Shown: positions 10,001 to 18,181, numbered from the stretch's first letter. The stretch is DNA of 64,000 nucleotides from Psychrobacter glacincola (GCF_904846215.1 NZ_CAJGZK010000001.1:186001-250000); one strand, 5' to 3'. The notes: generated by a model from the sequence alone, not told the origin. Translations and numbers: made by a program.

Positions 10001-11683
10001 TTGACCTTTGCCGCTAACGAAAATAGAGCCAATCAGTGCATGATGACGCTCAACATCAGGTAATAAAACTACAATATCGGATATATGGCGCTTTTTCGCG
10101 CTAGATTTGATAGGTTCGTTTAGCCAGCGTCCAATCATAATACGCAGCACTTCAAGCTGACGTTGCAAACTATGACACGAATGAATGCTCAGGCTATTAT
10201 CTTCAGAAGATATTGCCCAAAAGCGGTCTTTTTCAAAGCGTTTATTTTCTAATACCTCGTCTTCGTACCATGGCGTCTCTTGATTCTCTTGATTCTCTTG
10301 ATCAACGCTTGACGCTATTTGTTTACTGATGGCTTGAGAGACTTTTGCCGCGGTTGCTTGTTGGGTCGATTTTTCATCAAGCATCAACACATCGTTTTGC
10401 AAACGTCTTAATAAACTTGGGCTATTTTGTGCAGTTTGAGCGCTGTTAGTATTGTCAATATCAAAACTACTGTCATCGAAACCATTGTCGTCGAAATCAT
10501 TGTCATCAAAACCACCCCCAGTCTCGTTATCAAAACCATCATCAAAGTTATCTTGCCAGTCCACCAGCGCGTTTTGATATTGCTCATTGCCCGACAGGTT
10601 GGCAAGCATGGCAAAGGTATCGCGCGATTGTTTGCCCAAACGCGACAGCAAACTGTGACCATAATCCCGTAAAAACACGCTTTCAGGATTGATAATCTGT
10701 TGGCGTTGTAGCCACGATTTATCGACGATATCCGCCCAAAATAGCTTTGACGGATTATAGTGTAACAACGTGATATCCATGTATTGTGATAAGCGCTGCA
10801 AAAAGTCGAGCTCAGTCTGTGGCAACTGCTGAATGGTAAAAATACGCAGCACTTTGGGCAATTGAGCTCGCTCATTCGCTTTGTTGTCTTTTAACGCTGA
10901 CCAAAAAATATTTTCAAGCCCCACACGGTATTGATGAACATCGGCAAATAAATGCGCCCACAAATATCGTTGGGCAATTTCTAACTCAACATAATGCGCC
11001 ACCAACCACTCAGGCGTGCCGCGCGCATACCTATCAAAGCGCAGTGACAACGCATCTTTATCCGCTATCATTTCATCTACATTGAGCGGCTTATTATGCG
11101 ACCATAGCGCCAGCCAATCCTCACGGTGAGTTAAGTAACGGTTAAATACTCTCGCCAAATCACTTGCCAGCTGCCAAATGCGCGCATCTTGTTGTGCCTT
11201 ATCCTTTATAATGCTTTGTCGCAAACTGTCTTGTCTTACATTGTCTTGCTCAACCCCAGCTTGTGGATCATTAATCAAAGACGCCAGCAGCGGATTCACC
11301 GGATGTTTTTCATCGGCAACAATCAACGCTTGGTAATAAGTCAAATAACCAAACAAGCGCCACTGCATCACTGTTGGTGACAACACCGCCACTTCAGGCA
11401 CATTTAAGGTTGCCGCTTCAGAATCTGTCTCTAACAAATAGGCGTTATGACGGGTTAACACATCCTGCATGAGCGTCCATTGATACTGACCCCAAAACTG
11501 AGTACGCACCAACGTACTGATCCCAGCACGGCTGGCAATGGTTTTATCTAGCCAATCACCCAATACCATTGAGGGCACAATGACAATAAAAGGTTCAAAA
11601 ACAGGCTGATTCTTGGACTGATATTGCACAAGAAGCTGCTCAACAAGATTTTCGGTACGGTGCGATTGAATAATGGTAAACAT
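7100..11683 (-). CDS. recC: RecBCD gamma subunit RecC
   Basis: The 1527-residue protein belongs to the RecC family, the subunit that splits the strands and scans for Chi. The N-terminus (IIQSHRTENLVEQL, then GDWL) and the central block FGALRNVPFEVV-like with MLNMDISEFPGRDRDNRYDL are family hallmarks. It is first in the operon, 45 bp ahead of recB. An unusual acidic Asp/Phe/Asn insertion lies near residues 375-410 (about 10457-10555), built from repeated GFDD-like units. It is much longer than E. coli RecC (about 1120 residues). Confidence 0.95.
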   Translation of the reverse strand: MFTIIQSHRTENLVEQLLVQYQSKNQPVFEPFIVIVPSMVLGDWLDKTIASRAGISTLVRTQFWGQYQWTLMQDVLTRHNAYLLETDSEAATLNVPEVAVLSPTVMQWRLFGYLTYYQALIVADEKHPVNPLLASLINDPQAGVEQDNVRQDSLRQSIIKDKAQQDARIWQLASDLARVFNRYLTHREDWLALWSHNKPLNVDEMIADKDALSLRFDRYARGTPEWLVAHYVELEIAQRYLWAHLFADVHQYRVGLENIFWSALKDNKANERAQLPKVLRIFTIQQLPQTELDFLQRLSQYMDITLLHYNPSKLFWADIVDKSWLQRQQIINPESVFLRDYGHSLLSRLGKQSRDTFAMLANLSGNEQYQNALVDWQDNFDDGFDNETGGGFDDNDFDDNGFDDSSFDIDNTNSAQTAQNSPSLLRRLQNDVLMLDEKSTQQATAAKVSQAISKQIASSVDQENQENQETPWYEDEVLENKRFEKDRFWAISSEDNSLSIHSCHSLQRQLEVLRIMIGRWLNEPIKSSAKKRHISDIVVLLPDVERHHALIGSIFVSGKGQDGLTLPAKVTGVVDAYIRQLWEAIIGFYKLLGSHNARFEAAEVLDWLMLPPLFESFGLTHEQMSRGCDLLVEAGFIRGFDECHLKQTLDSNDYDYRFSFAQALDRLTLGLVMPEAKLSDCLYPLDQDDWPATAMPEMSLPLPQVSLNDAMIVEALCRIYTGLVERRDDHMQKMKAEDWLDQIETQVIHCYFGDVDQTRTMRAIYNAMNGFKSSLRANRHYRQYANDTSDNIEVEQKLAGVEQLPLKLSFMLDSIEDELESQQVSAEPTGVITFGRFGALRNVPFELVVMLNMDISEFPGRDRDNRYDLIKAAKSRRGDRVSEDDDNGAFLDAMLCARSACWIFYNGQSLTDTHEHLPANPVSELLQFLQGEVQWQVSSLEALETLPDSIDSTTESLKRYLPKLIKQWLVTEHPALPFHDSLFETEIEDTDVAYVRVQKSVTPVFSDQNVMAVDTQDNSPIDTADELDVILNKAMRKTKLAQKKQFPPAPLWHAVFNTLKDRTFSQHSPLVDLPTNAQYESIAQVLGQGLGQLGQVDNQTLSALVDMLALDSITDTSNANDVAEALSQTVFDTVFNIGEIDVEGRLAYQVRHPAKAFLRTQKVHVVQGEQAMAHQEPLFLDSLTSYQIKAHLIHEMATDAADKNMGKIAEPDSQILMYQNIIPAGVARQTTIPNQKQKLQQQCLEFKEQLIANGFDDAVQTNMTNDGEEDSVLQLLTPTTEHPVQIELAAVLNSINKAPSYQADTHKNADSLLTLLPKVIKIKGSVPVLIAASGVADTGQSPKQWLNILPNSASPKHLLKFWLSHLYWQVARRTTAEQVVLNDGVSIWRFNKSSSQVDKYKDKIAFKLSPIVYEDALIELIKWAIFAKLVGQVPITLLPEYALSYLDQCLKAEEGEGSSYWPKRADFSNWLRPSYHVDTVYDTCSQHAIWQYVLRDQDAFNALTASLATLAVPLYGPMFAALDGLDA

Positions 11684-12173
11684 AGAGGATAATCTGATTG
11701 GAATAATAGAGTAAAATAAATAATAAGTACTGCTTGTGATGGGCGTAATGACAAGTGTCGTTATTAAGGCGTTTTATTAGAGAAGATGATAGAAATAACA
11801 AACATTTTGGCAGGTATTATGAAACACCAGCTATTGCTATTAACCACCATCTGAAAATAGCAGCCTGAAAATAGTAGGCTGAATCTATGAGCCTTATTAC
11901 TGTTAATGCGCATGGTATCTAAACGAAGCTACTGAAAACACTCACCAATCCATGTTTGGCGGTCGTTACTACATGACATTTCTGCTAGCATGGCGGCATG
12001 GATCAAACTGCGGTAGCAAACACTACTATAAATGAGCTTATATTTCCTGTTGTAAAGCGAATGATAATCTGGCTATTAGTTTGCCATTGTTCGTTCACGT
12101 TTACCAGTATATAAACTATCGATAAACACACGCTGCGACAACAGATGTCGCCGTATTTTTACTTCAATTTTTA
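11684..12173. other. Gene-free divergent spacer between recC and the next gene
   Basis: About 490 bases with no credible ORF. It must carry the promoters of recCBD (minus) and of the gene at 12174 (plus). Near 11850-11885 there is an imperfect direct repeat of CTGAAAATAG. I see no RNA gene or mobile element in it. Confidence 0.5.
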
Positions 12174-12731
12174 GTGACGAGATACCTTAATACTATGCCC
12201 TTGCGTCCCATTGATGCCATTTTTGTTCACCCTGAACGACGATTATATGTCGTATACTATCGTGGTGAGCTTTGGCAATTGCCACGTATGAAAATTGATG
12301 GTCAATCTTGGCAAAATAGACAGCCCTATACAGACGACAGTAGTGGACTCTATCTGAGTATCCATCAAGCCATAAGCGACCCTGTTTTGGCGCAAAAGCT
12401 GCGAACGCTAAACCTACCTATGGCAGTACGTGGCAGCACCTTAGCACGCTTCGAGGCATGGTGGGAAACTCATGGTTTTGACTGGCTTAAGGATAAACTA
12501 AGCACAGGGCAATCACCATTGGCTGCGCATCAAGCTGACACAAAAATGATTGACAATCAACCCTCTTCACCTTCAAACTACCTCTCCGCTCTGGCAAGTC
12601 GCGATAATACGACTACGCATAAAAACCCAGAGCAAAAAGCCATTGCCGTTGCCGTTGCAGAAGAAGTAACCGATATTTTTGCAGATATGCTGGCAGATTT
12701 AGCAGATGAAGTACTGCATCAACAGCGCTAA
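12174..12731 (+). CDS. Hypothetical protein, conserved-looking N-terminal half
   Basis: I do not recognise this 185-residue protein. The first 100 residues look folded, with many aromatic residues (HPERRLYVVYYRGELWQLP, then FEAWWETHGFDWL). The rest is a polar linker followed by an acidic helix (VAEEVTDIFADMLADLADEV). No signal peptide or membrane segment is seen. The listed start is GTG; the ATG at 12195 is a reasonable alternative. It precedes the ModA-like gene by 37 bp, so the two may be co-transcribed. Confidence 0.6.
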   Translation: MTRYLNTMPLRPIDAIFVHPERRLYVVYYRGELWQLPRMKIDGQSWQNRQPYTDDSSGLYLSIHQAISDPVLAQKLRTLNLPMAVRGSTLARFEAWWETHGFDWLKDKLSTGQSPLAAHQADTKMIDNQPSSPSNYLSALASRDNTTTHKNPEQKAIAVAVAEEVTDIFADMLADLADEVLHQQR

Positions 12732-12768
12732 ACCACATATAAACCAACAATAAGAAGATCGGTACCAT

Positions 12769-13578
12769 ATGAAAGACTACAAGCTGCTACTGGCTGGGCT
12801 CATTTTATTACTGCTTATTATCTTTATCGCCATCTTTACTTGGCTGTGGAGCAGTAACCGTAAAAATACAGATCCACTGCCCATTATCTCAAATGAGAGT
12901 GAATCGACTGCCTCAGTAGAAGAAGATGGAGAGACTGTTGCCAAAAGCACTTTGCACATACAAGCAGAAGAAAAACTACGAGCGCCTTTAGACGCTGTGA
13001 TTTCAAGCTTTCAATCTCGTTATCCCAATGTAGAAATCATGATAAGCTATGTCGCTTCTGCTGCGCTTTTGACGCTATCAGATAACAAAGTAGCTGATAA
13101 TGAGCCATCTTCATTTGTTGTTGATACCGACATCATTATTGCTGATGGCACTCTATCGGCAGCACGCCTAGCGCCCGTACAAGAAAAATTAAAAATAGCG
13201 CAAGATAAGCAAAACCGCAACAAGGCAGAAAATGGCATGGTAGAAGATATTATCGATGCAGACAGTAGTGCTGATGAAATCGCTGCTAAAGGTAAAACTG
13301 ATAACACAGACACTCGTAACCTTGTGTCGTTTAGTTATGCTTTAAAAGACACGAAAAAAGTAGATGGTGTCATCTTAACCCAAAACCCTATTGCGCTTAA
13401 CTTTCGAAATTTTTTACTCTCAAGTACAGGGCAAGATATATTGAGTAGACATGATTATGAAAATATCGATGGCTATCAAAATGAGGTGTCTGACTTGTTC
13501 AAACCAAACTCTAAAGGAAAACAAGCAACAGGTGAGCTGACGGTAAATGTCGCTGACGCTATAAGCATTGCTAAATAA
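12769..13578 (+). CDS. Membrane-anchored ModA-like periplasmic binding-domain protein
   Basis: The 269-residue protein starts with one hydrophobic segment (residues about 7-26) followed by a polar periplasmic region. The block from residue 65 (EEKLRAPLDAVISSFQSRYP, then ISYVASAALLTL and DTDIIIADG) resembles the start of the molybdate-binding protein ModA, and the C-terminal FRNFLLSSTGQDILSRHDY matches ModA's closing helix. The family link is inferred from these motifs; the protein is diverged and no modBC genes are near. An AAGAAG stretch about 10 nt before the ATG is a fair ribosome site. Confidence 0.55.
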   Translation: MKDYKLLLAGLILLLLIIFIAIFTWLWSSNRKNTDPLPIISNESESTASVEEDGETVAKSTLHIQAEEKLRAPLDAVISSFQSRYPNVEIMISYVASAALLTLSDNKVADNEPSSFVVDTDIIIADGTLSAARLAPVQEKLKIAQDKQNRNKAENGMVEDIIDADSSADEIAAKGKTDNTDTRNLVSFSYALKDTKKVDGVILTQNPIALNFRNFLLSSTGQDILSRHDYENIDGYQNEVSDLFKPNSKGKQATGELTVNVADAISIAK

Positions 13579-13650
13579 ATATAAGACGCTCTATTTACTC
13601 AGTATTTATTGCTTTTAAGAGTGCTTTTTTTTACAATATCACTCTATTAT

Positions 13651-13726
13651 GCGCCTATAGCTCAACAGGATAGAGCAGTTGCCTCCTAAGCGATCGATCC
13701 GAGTTCGAGTCTTGGTGGGCGCACCA
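13651..13726 (+). tRNA. tRNA-Arg (anticodon CCT)
   Basis: The 76-nt cloverleaf folds by eye: acceptor GCGCCTA/TGGGCGC, D-stem GCTC/GAGC, anticodon stem GTTGC/GCGAT around loop CTCCTAA, T-arm CCGAG-TTCGAGT-CTTGG, and an encoded CCA end. Anticodon CCT reads AGG. It is a single tRNA, not an array, and no integrase or duplicated attachment site is seen next to it. Confidence 0.95.
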
Positions 13727-13750
13727 ATTATTATATTCTTAGTTTGTTTT

Positions 13751-13785
13751 AAAGCCCCACAACCTTTTGGTTGTAAGGCTTTTTA
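13751..13785 (+). terminator. Rho-independent terminator of tRNA-Arg
   Basis: AAAGCC-CC-ACAACC-TTTT-GGTTGT-AA-GGCTTT forms a two-part stem followed by TTATTGTT, 25 bp after the tRNA. Confidence 0.85.
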
Positions 13786-13897
13786 TTGTTTAATATGGTG
13801 TAATGGACAAAATCCATATCTTATATAACGTTTGAATGGCTCACTGTTTTGGCAGGTGACTTATCGCTATCCATCCGATAAAGATCTCAAGCCGCTC

Positions 13898-15514
13898 TTA
13901 CTCTATATTCAACATCGATTTCGCCACAGCTTCGGCCACTTTAATGCCATCAATCCCTGCTGATAATATGCCACCTGCGTAGCCAGCGCCTTCGCCTGCT
14001 GGGAATAAGCCTTTGGTGTTAATGCTTTGGAATTCTTTATTGCGTTTAATACTTATTGGTGACGATGTTCTGGTTTCTACGCCAGTGAGTAAACCGTCGT
14101 CAGATGAAAATCCTTGGATTTTTTTATTAAACGCTGGAATGGCTTCACGTATGGCATCCACGGCAAAGTCAGGTAACGCTTTGCTTAAATCAGTTAAGGT
14201 AATGCCTGGTGTGTAAGACGGTTTTACATCGCCTAATTCTGAGTCTGGTTTACCTTTTAAGAAGTCGCCAATGGTTTGCGCTGGTGCACTGTAGTCTTTG
14301 CCGCCTAATTCAAACGCTAAGGTTTCTAGTTGTCTTTGTAATTCGATACCAGCAAGAGGGTGGTTTGGGTAATCTCGCTCTGGGTCGATGCCTACCACAA
14401 TAGCACTGTTGGCGTTACGCTCGTTCCTTGAATATTGGCTCATGCCGTTAGTGACAACACGGCCTTCTTCTGATGCTGCTGCCACTACGGTGCCGCCTGG
14501 ACACATACAGAAGCTATAAACAGAACGACCATTTTTACAATGATGAACCAGTTTGTAATCCGCAGCGCCAAGTATTTCGTTTCCAGCATTGTCACCAAAG
14601 CGTGCTTTGTCTATGGCTGACTGCTTATGTTCAATCCTAAAACCAATCGAGAAAGGTTTTGCTTCAACATATACGCCTTTATCATGGATCATCTCAAACG
14701 TGTCTCGGGCGCTATGGCCAACAGCAAGAATGACATGGTTGGTTTTTAAGGTTTCGCCACTATTAAGTGTCACGCCAGTTACTTTTGAGTCAGTGATATG
14801 CAAGTCGTCTACGCGAGTAGCAAAACGGACTTCACCACCGAGTTCTATGATCTCGGCACGCATTTTTTCTACCATGGTGACTAACTTATAAGTGCCTATG
14901 TGCGGTTTACTAACAAATAAAATTTCCTCTGGTGCGCCAGCTTTTACAAATTCTGTCATGACTTTACGGCCATAATGATTGGGATCTTTCACTTGGCTAT
15001 ATAATTTACCGTCAGAAAAGGTACCTGCTCCACCTTCACCGAACTGTACGTTTGATTCTGTGTTTAATTTACGCTGCCGCCAAAAGCCAAAGGTGTCTTT
15101 GGTGCGTTGTCTTACTTCATTACCGCGTTCAATGATAATAGGTTTAAAACCCATTTGGGCAAGGGTGAGTCCTGCCAATAAACCACAAGGACCAAAACCA
15201 ATAACAACAGGACGTTCGGTTAAATCTTTTGGCGCTTGACCAACATATTTGTAGCTGGTATCTGGTGTTGCTTTAACATGGTTGTCTGACTCAAATTGAA
15301 CCAGTAAATCATTGGCTAAATCCGAGTCGGTAGGTGTGATGTCTAGCGTATAAATTAATTGGATATTTCTTTTATTACGAGCATCATAACCACGTTTGAA
15401 CATCACAAATGACGCCATTTGCTCAGCAGAAATTTTAAGTTTTGTCGTTATAGCAGTCGTTAGATCTTCAGGTGCATGATTTAATGGCAATTTAATTTCA
15501 GTTAAACGTATCAT
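13898..15514 (-). CDS. FAD-dependent NAD(P)-type oxidoreductase (COG2509-like)
   Basis: The 538-residue protein has a FAD-binding Rossmann motif GFGPCGLLAG near residues 106-115 after an N-terminal domain of about 100 residues, and ends with GLFPAGEGAGYAGGILSAG, where the flavin pyrophosphate usually binds. This is the arrangement of the uncharacterised FAD-dependent dehydrogenase family COG2509. Substrate unknown; cytosolic, no signal peptide. It is a single gene on the minus strand, convergent with the tRNA. Confidence 0.85.
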   Translation of the reverse strand: MIRLTEIKLPLNHAPEDLTTAITTKLKISAEQMASFVMFKRGYDARNKRNIQLIYTLDITPTDSDLANDLLVQFESDNHVKATPDTSYKYVGQAPKDLTERPVVIGFGPCGLLAGLTLAQMGFKPIIIERGNEVRQRTKDTFGFWRQRKLNTESNVQFGEGGAGTFSDGKLYSQVKDPNHYGRKVMTEFVKAGAPEEILFVSKPHIGTYKLVTMVEKMRAEIIELGGEVRFATRVDDLHITDSKVTGVTLNSGETLKTNHVILAVGHSARDTFEMIHDKGVYVEAKPFSIGFRIEHKQSAIDKARFGDNAGNEILGAADYKLVHHCKNGRSVYSFCMCPGGTVVAAASEEGRVVTNGMSQYSRNERNANSAIVVGIDPERDYPNHPLAGIELQRQLETLAFELGGKDYSAPAQTIGDFLKGKPDSELGDVKPSYTPGITLTDLSKALPDFAVDAIREAIPAFNKKIQGFSSDDGLLTGVETRTSSPISIKRNKEFQSINTKGLFPAGEGAGYAGGILSAGIDGIKVAEAVAKSMLNIE

Positions 15515-15776
15515 TGGTTACTCATAAACTCGTGTAGAAAACTGTCTCGTATTTTACTGGTACTGATACAAATAAGCGAATAAATATTTTACTGCTGTCA
15601 TACGCTTATTGATGGTCTAATCAACCAGCTCTTTAGTGTCGTCATCGAATGGGATATTAAAAACTATCAAATGGATGGTAGGGCTGGCGTGGTTGTAATG
15701 AGCTTTCTTAGAATTAACTTAATAAGCATTCATATTTGAATGACTAGATGTTTAAATAACGGTTTAACACTCTTAT

Positions 15777-16103
15777 ATGACTGATTATCCTATGAATATG
15801 AGATTCGATTTTTATACGCCAAGCGAGATTGCAGATATTTTGGGCGAACGCCTAAAAACGCAGCGATTAGCGCTAAACCTAACACAAGCTACTCTAGCAG
15901 AAAAAGCAGGTGTTGGAGTCAGTACGGTTGCTCGTATTGAGGCGGGTCAAGGCGGTACACTAGATAATATTATTAGAGTCGCTATCGCACTTGGCATGAT
16001 TAATCATTTTGCCCAACTTTTTGATATCACACCGACAAGTATCGAAGATATTATCGCCAAGCAAAATCCACGCCTGCGCGCCTCCAACAAAAGCGGTGAG
16101 TAA
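15777..16103 (+). CDS. HipB-like XRE-family transcriptional regulator, orphan
   Basis: The 108-residue protein has a Cro/CI helix-turn-helix (about residues 20-75: LKTQRLALNLTQATLAEKAG, then VSTVARIEAG). The length, N-terminal extension and basic tail are those of regulators that sit in front of a HipA-family kinase toxin. Such an operon would be HipBA. Only a 16-codon stub follows (see 16108-16155), so this antitoxin-like protein appears to have lost its partner. Confidence 0.8.
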   Translation: MTDYPMNMRFDFYTPSEIADILGERLKTQRLALNLTQATLAEKAGVGVSTVARIEAGQGGTLDNIIRVAIALGMINHFAQLFDITPTSIEDIIAKQNPRLRASNKSGE

Positions 16104-16107
16104 CTCT

Positions 16108-16155
16108 ATGTATCGACCAATATCTGTTGTCAATGTTTACTATCATTGTATTTAG
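16108..16155 (+). pseudogene. Stub resembling the N-terminus of a HipA-family toxin
   Basis: Four bases after the HipB-like gene an ATG opens a 16-codon frame reading MYRPISVVNVYYHCI before TAG. The first dozen residues resemble the first strand of HipA-like kinases, and the spacing fits a hipBA operon. Nothing HipA-like follows in any frame. The call rests on position and a short resemblance. Confidence 0.4.
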
Positions 16156-16223
16156 ACATAACCTCAAACCCTTTAAAATCCTTATGCACATACACATTTG
16201 TCTTTATTGATTACTTGTCATTG

Positions 16224-16361
16224 CCTAATAGTTACCACTACGATAGTGTTTAATAATATTAACTCACGGTAATCAAACATTATAATATCGGTATATTCCA
16301 TTAGCGCCCGTACGATAGCCAAGCGCTATTTTTCACCACCTGATAAGGTTTGTATCATCAG
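16224..16361 (-). pseudogene. Relic of an ABC transporter ATPase (signature region)
   Basis: On the minus strand 46 codons read LMIQTLSGGEK, stop, RLAIVRALMEYTDIIMFD, then LLNTIVVVTIR. This is the ABC signature LSGGEKQRLAIARAL with the Gln codon changed to TAG, followed by a damaged Walker B (FD without EPTSALD) and an H-loop-like end. No start, Walker A or intact ORF remains. It lies just downstream of the truncated aldo/keto reductase, another sign of decay here. Confidence 0.65.
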
Positions 16362-16371
16362 TCTCTCTCAA

Positions 16372-16989
16372 CTACTTCTCAATACCACCCCACCCTGCTT
16401 CTGGATAACGCTCGCCAGCAATATTACGGGGATTAAATAATTCATCCAGCTCATCTATTTGCTCGGACTTAAGCGTAATCTTTGCTGCTTGGGCATTTTC
16501 TATGAGATATTTTTCGTGAAGCGTACCCGCGATAGGAATGACATGCGGATGTTTATTTAGTAGCCATGCCAGACAAAGCTGGGCATTACTGTATTGCCAT
16601 TCGGTAGTTAGCTTACTGAACTGCTTTACTATCTGCTGATTATTAGTCAGCGCTTCTCCGTTTAAGCGCGGTACAGCATGACGAAAATCATCTGCTGCCA
16701 GACTCTCAATATCAAGCTTACCGGTTAAAAAAGCTCGTCCCAATGGACTATAAGCGACAAAACTGACACCCAACTCACGACACGTCTCTAATAGCTCCTC
16801 TTCTGGTTGCCGCGACCAAAGCGAATACTCGCTTTGTACCGCTGTGATAGGATGAACAGCATGCGCTTGACGCAAAGTCGCACTCGAGACCTCTGAGAGA
16901 CCGATACCGCGTATATCTCCTTGCTCCACTAAAGCGCCTAACGTCTGCATCATGTCTTCAATCGGCGTGTTGTGGTCACGGCGATGGCA
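16372..16989 (-). pseudogene. Aldo/keto reductase, 5' half missing at a TnpB element
   Basis: The longest ATG frame (16372-16953, 193 residues) is the C-terminal half of an aldo/keto reductase: IRGIGLSEVSSATLRQA, VQSEYSLWSRQPEEELL, VAYSPLGRAFLTGK, and VIPIAGTLHEKYLIEN. Upstream in frame the family sequence continues (HRRDHNTPIED) to about 16988 and stops where the TnpB element ends (TTGAC at 16990-16994). The N-terminal half, with the catalytic Tyr, is absent beyond the other end of the element, so insertion was accompanied or followed by deletion. Probably non-functional. Confidence 0.8.
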
Positions 16990-17130
16990 TTGACTTCCTC
17001 CCCTCCCTAAAAGTGAAGGGGATTCCTACTAAAGACGGCCAAGCCCGACCGCGAGTATATTTTTTGCTCCATTAACGTCCCGTTGATGGACAGTTTGACA
17101 AGAACTGCAAAACCATACTCTGACACCAAG
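16973..17130 (-). ncRNA. Candidate omega RNA at the tnpB 3' end
   Basis: TnpB proteins use an RNA that overlaps the 3' end of tnpB and the right end, with the guide taken from flanking DNA. Here the strongly structured stretch over 17000-17060 (hairpin plus a G/C-rich block at the tnpB stop) fits that scaffold. The guide would start at 16989 on the minus strand, TGCCATCGCCGTGACCAC, which is aldo/keto reductase coding sequence. Boundaries are inferred from the family. Confidence 0.35.
17000..17021. repeat. Right-end hairpin of the TnpB element
   Basis: CCCCT and AGGGG (5 bp) enclose the 12-nt loop CCCTAAAAGTGA. The same loop occurs in the left-end hairpin with a different stem. Confidence 0.75.
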
Positions 17131-18105
17131 CCCTGATCTACCTTTCGGACTGTCTTGGCGAGAGCCGCAACACGAGCAGGTTTGGGTTGTGTACGCTTCA
17201 TTAACTTCAATATAGTGGCAACCTGCGTTCGCGCATTTGTAATCCAGTTGCCGCTTTATTTCAAACCAACCAGCGTCATAGACGGATTTGGCTAGTTTGC
17301 TTGAAGTGAATGATTTTGATTTTATCTTTCCAACAACGATTAAATTATTGGCTTTGACTAATTTATTGGTGAATTTATGAATCAGGTCTTGGCGGGTGTT
17401 TTTGATTTTTGCGTGAATGGCACGAACCCGCTTTTTGTTTTTAGCACGTTGGGCAATAGCCAGTTTTTCAGCGTATTGATGAGTCAGCTTAGTGGTCAAA
17501 ACATCGCCATCACTACTGACTGCCGAATCTTTGCAGCCCAAATCAATACCAACCTTACCAGTACCGCATTTAGTCGTTGGAAACTCTTTAACCGTAATAC
17601 AGGCGTACCAGTTGCCGCGAGAATCTTGCACCAGCTCGCAGGTATTGATGCTATAGAGCGCTAAGTTATAGCTGTCGCATACATCAATAGTGAGCTTTTT
17701 ACCCTTAGCGAGGCTTAGCTGAATGGTAGATTTAAGGCTTTTCTTGCCTGATTGACCGGTTACTAGGTGTTTGATAGCGGTATTTTTAAAAGGAATCCAA
17801 CCAAGATTCTTACGCTTTGATTTAGGATTATTGGTACGCCAGTTGAGTTTGGCTTTTTTGAATTGTTTGCGGCTCTTAGCATGGGTTTCAGTTATAGCTT
17901 GCAATGTTTGGCTGTGCAGATTTAGCAGCTCACCACTACCTTTTACATAAGTTGCAATATCATAAGCTGAAAAGAATTTACCAGTACGCTGCAAGTGCTT
18001 AAAACTAAGCTCATTGACGTAATTCCAGACAAAGTTAACCGATCCCGCTAAGATATTTAGCTGATTGGCGTGTTTGTCTTTGATGCGTAATTTGAGCGTC
18101 TTCAT
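17029..18105 (-). CDS. tnpB: TnpB-family RNA-guided nuclease with altered RuvC-II site
   Basis: The 358-residue protein has an OrfB_IS605 layout: N-terminal wedge, RuvC-I Asp188 in VGIDLGCKD, zinc ribbon Cys310/Cys313 and Cys333/Cys336, and RuvC-III Asp343 in QRDVNGAKN. The RuvC-II strand reads NLIVVGKIKSK, with Gly259 where TnpB normally has the catalytic Glu (VED). Acidic residues nearby are Glu300 and Glu303 in EVNEAYTT. I recall TnpB lineages in which this Glu has moved; whether this one is active cannot be judged here. It is full length, and it is transcribed towards the truncated aldo/keto reductase. Confidence 0.85.
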   Translation of the reverse strand: MKTLKLRIKDKHANQLNILAGSVNFVWNYVNELSFKHLQRTGKFFSAYDIATYVKGSGELLNLHSQTLQAITETHAKSRKQFKKAKLNWRTNNPKSKRKNLGWIPFKNTAIKHLVTGQSGKKSLKSTIQLSLAKGKKLTIDVCDSYNLALYSINTCELVQDSRGNWYACITVKEFPTTKCGTGKVGIDLGCKDSAVSSDGDVLTTKLTHQYAEKLAIAQRAKNKKRVRAIHAKIKNTRQDLIHKFTNKLVKANNLIVVGKIKSKSFTSSKLAKSVYDAGWFEIKRQLDYKCANAGCHYIEVNEAYTTQTCSCCGSRQDSPKGRSGLGVRVWFCSSCQTVHQRDVNGAKNILAVGLGRL

Positions 18106-18181
18106 AAGATGATTATGATCTCAATGAGCTTGGTTAACAAGCTGTGTTCAATCTTATATGACAACGGTTGACACCTGATAT

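Noticed and set aside
10408..10875. 155-codon open frame within recC on the same strand
   Set aside because: It lies wholly inside recC in another frame, and its odd composition comes from the acidic repeat DNA.
13651..13726. tRNA-Arg as an attachment site for an island
   Set aside because: No integrase and no duplicated 3' end were seen within the window.
15600..15720. Minus-strand tail reading FNIPFDDDTKELVD before a stop
   Set aside because: Only about 35 codons without a start, closed by a stop upstream, and no family resemblance; probably chance.
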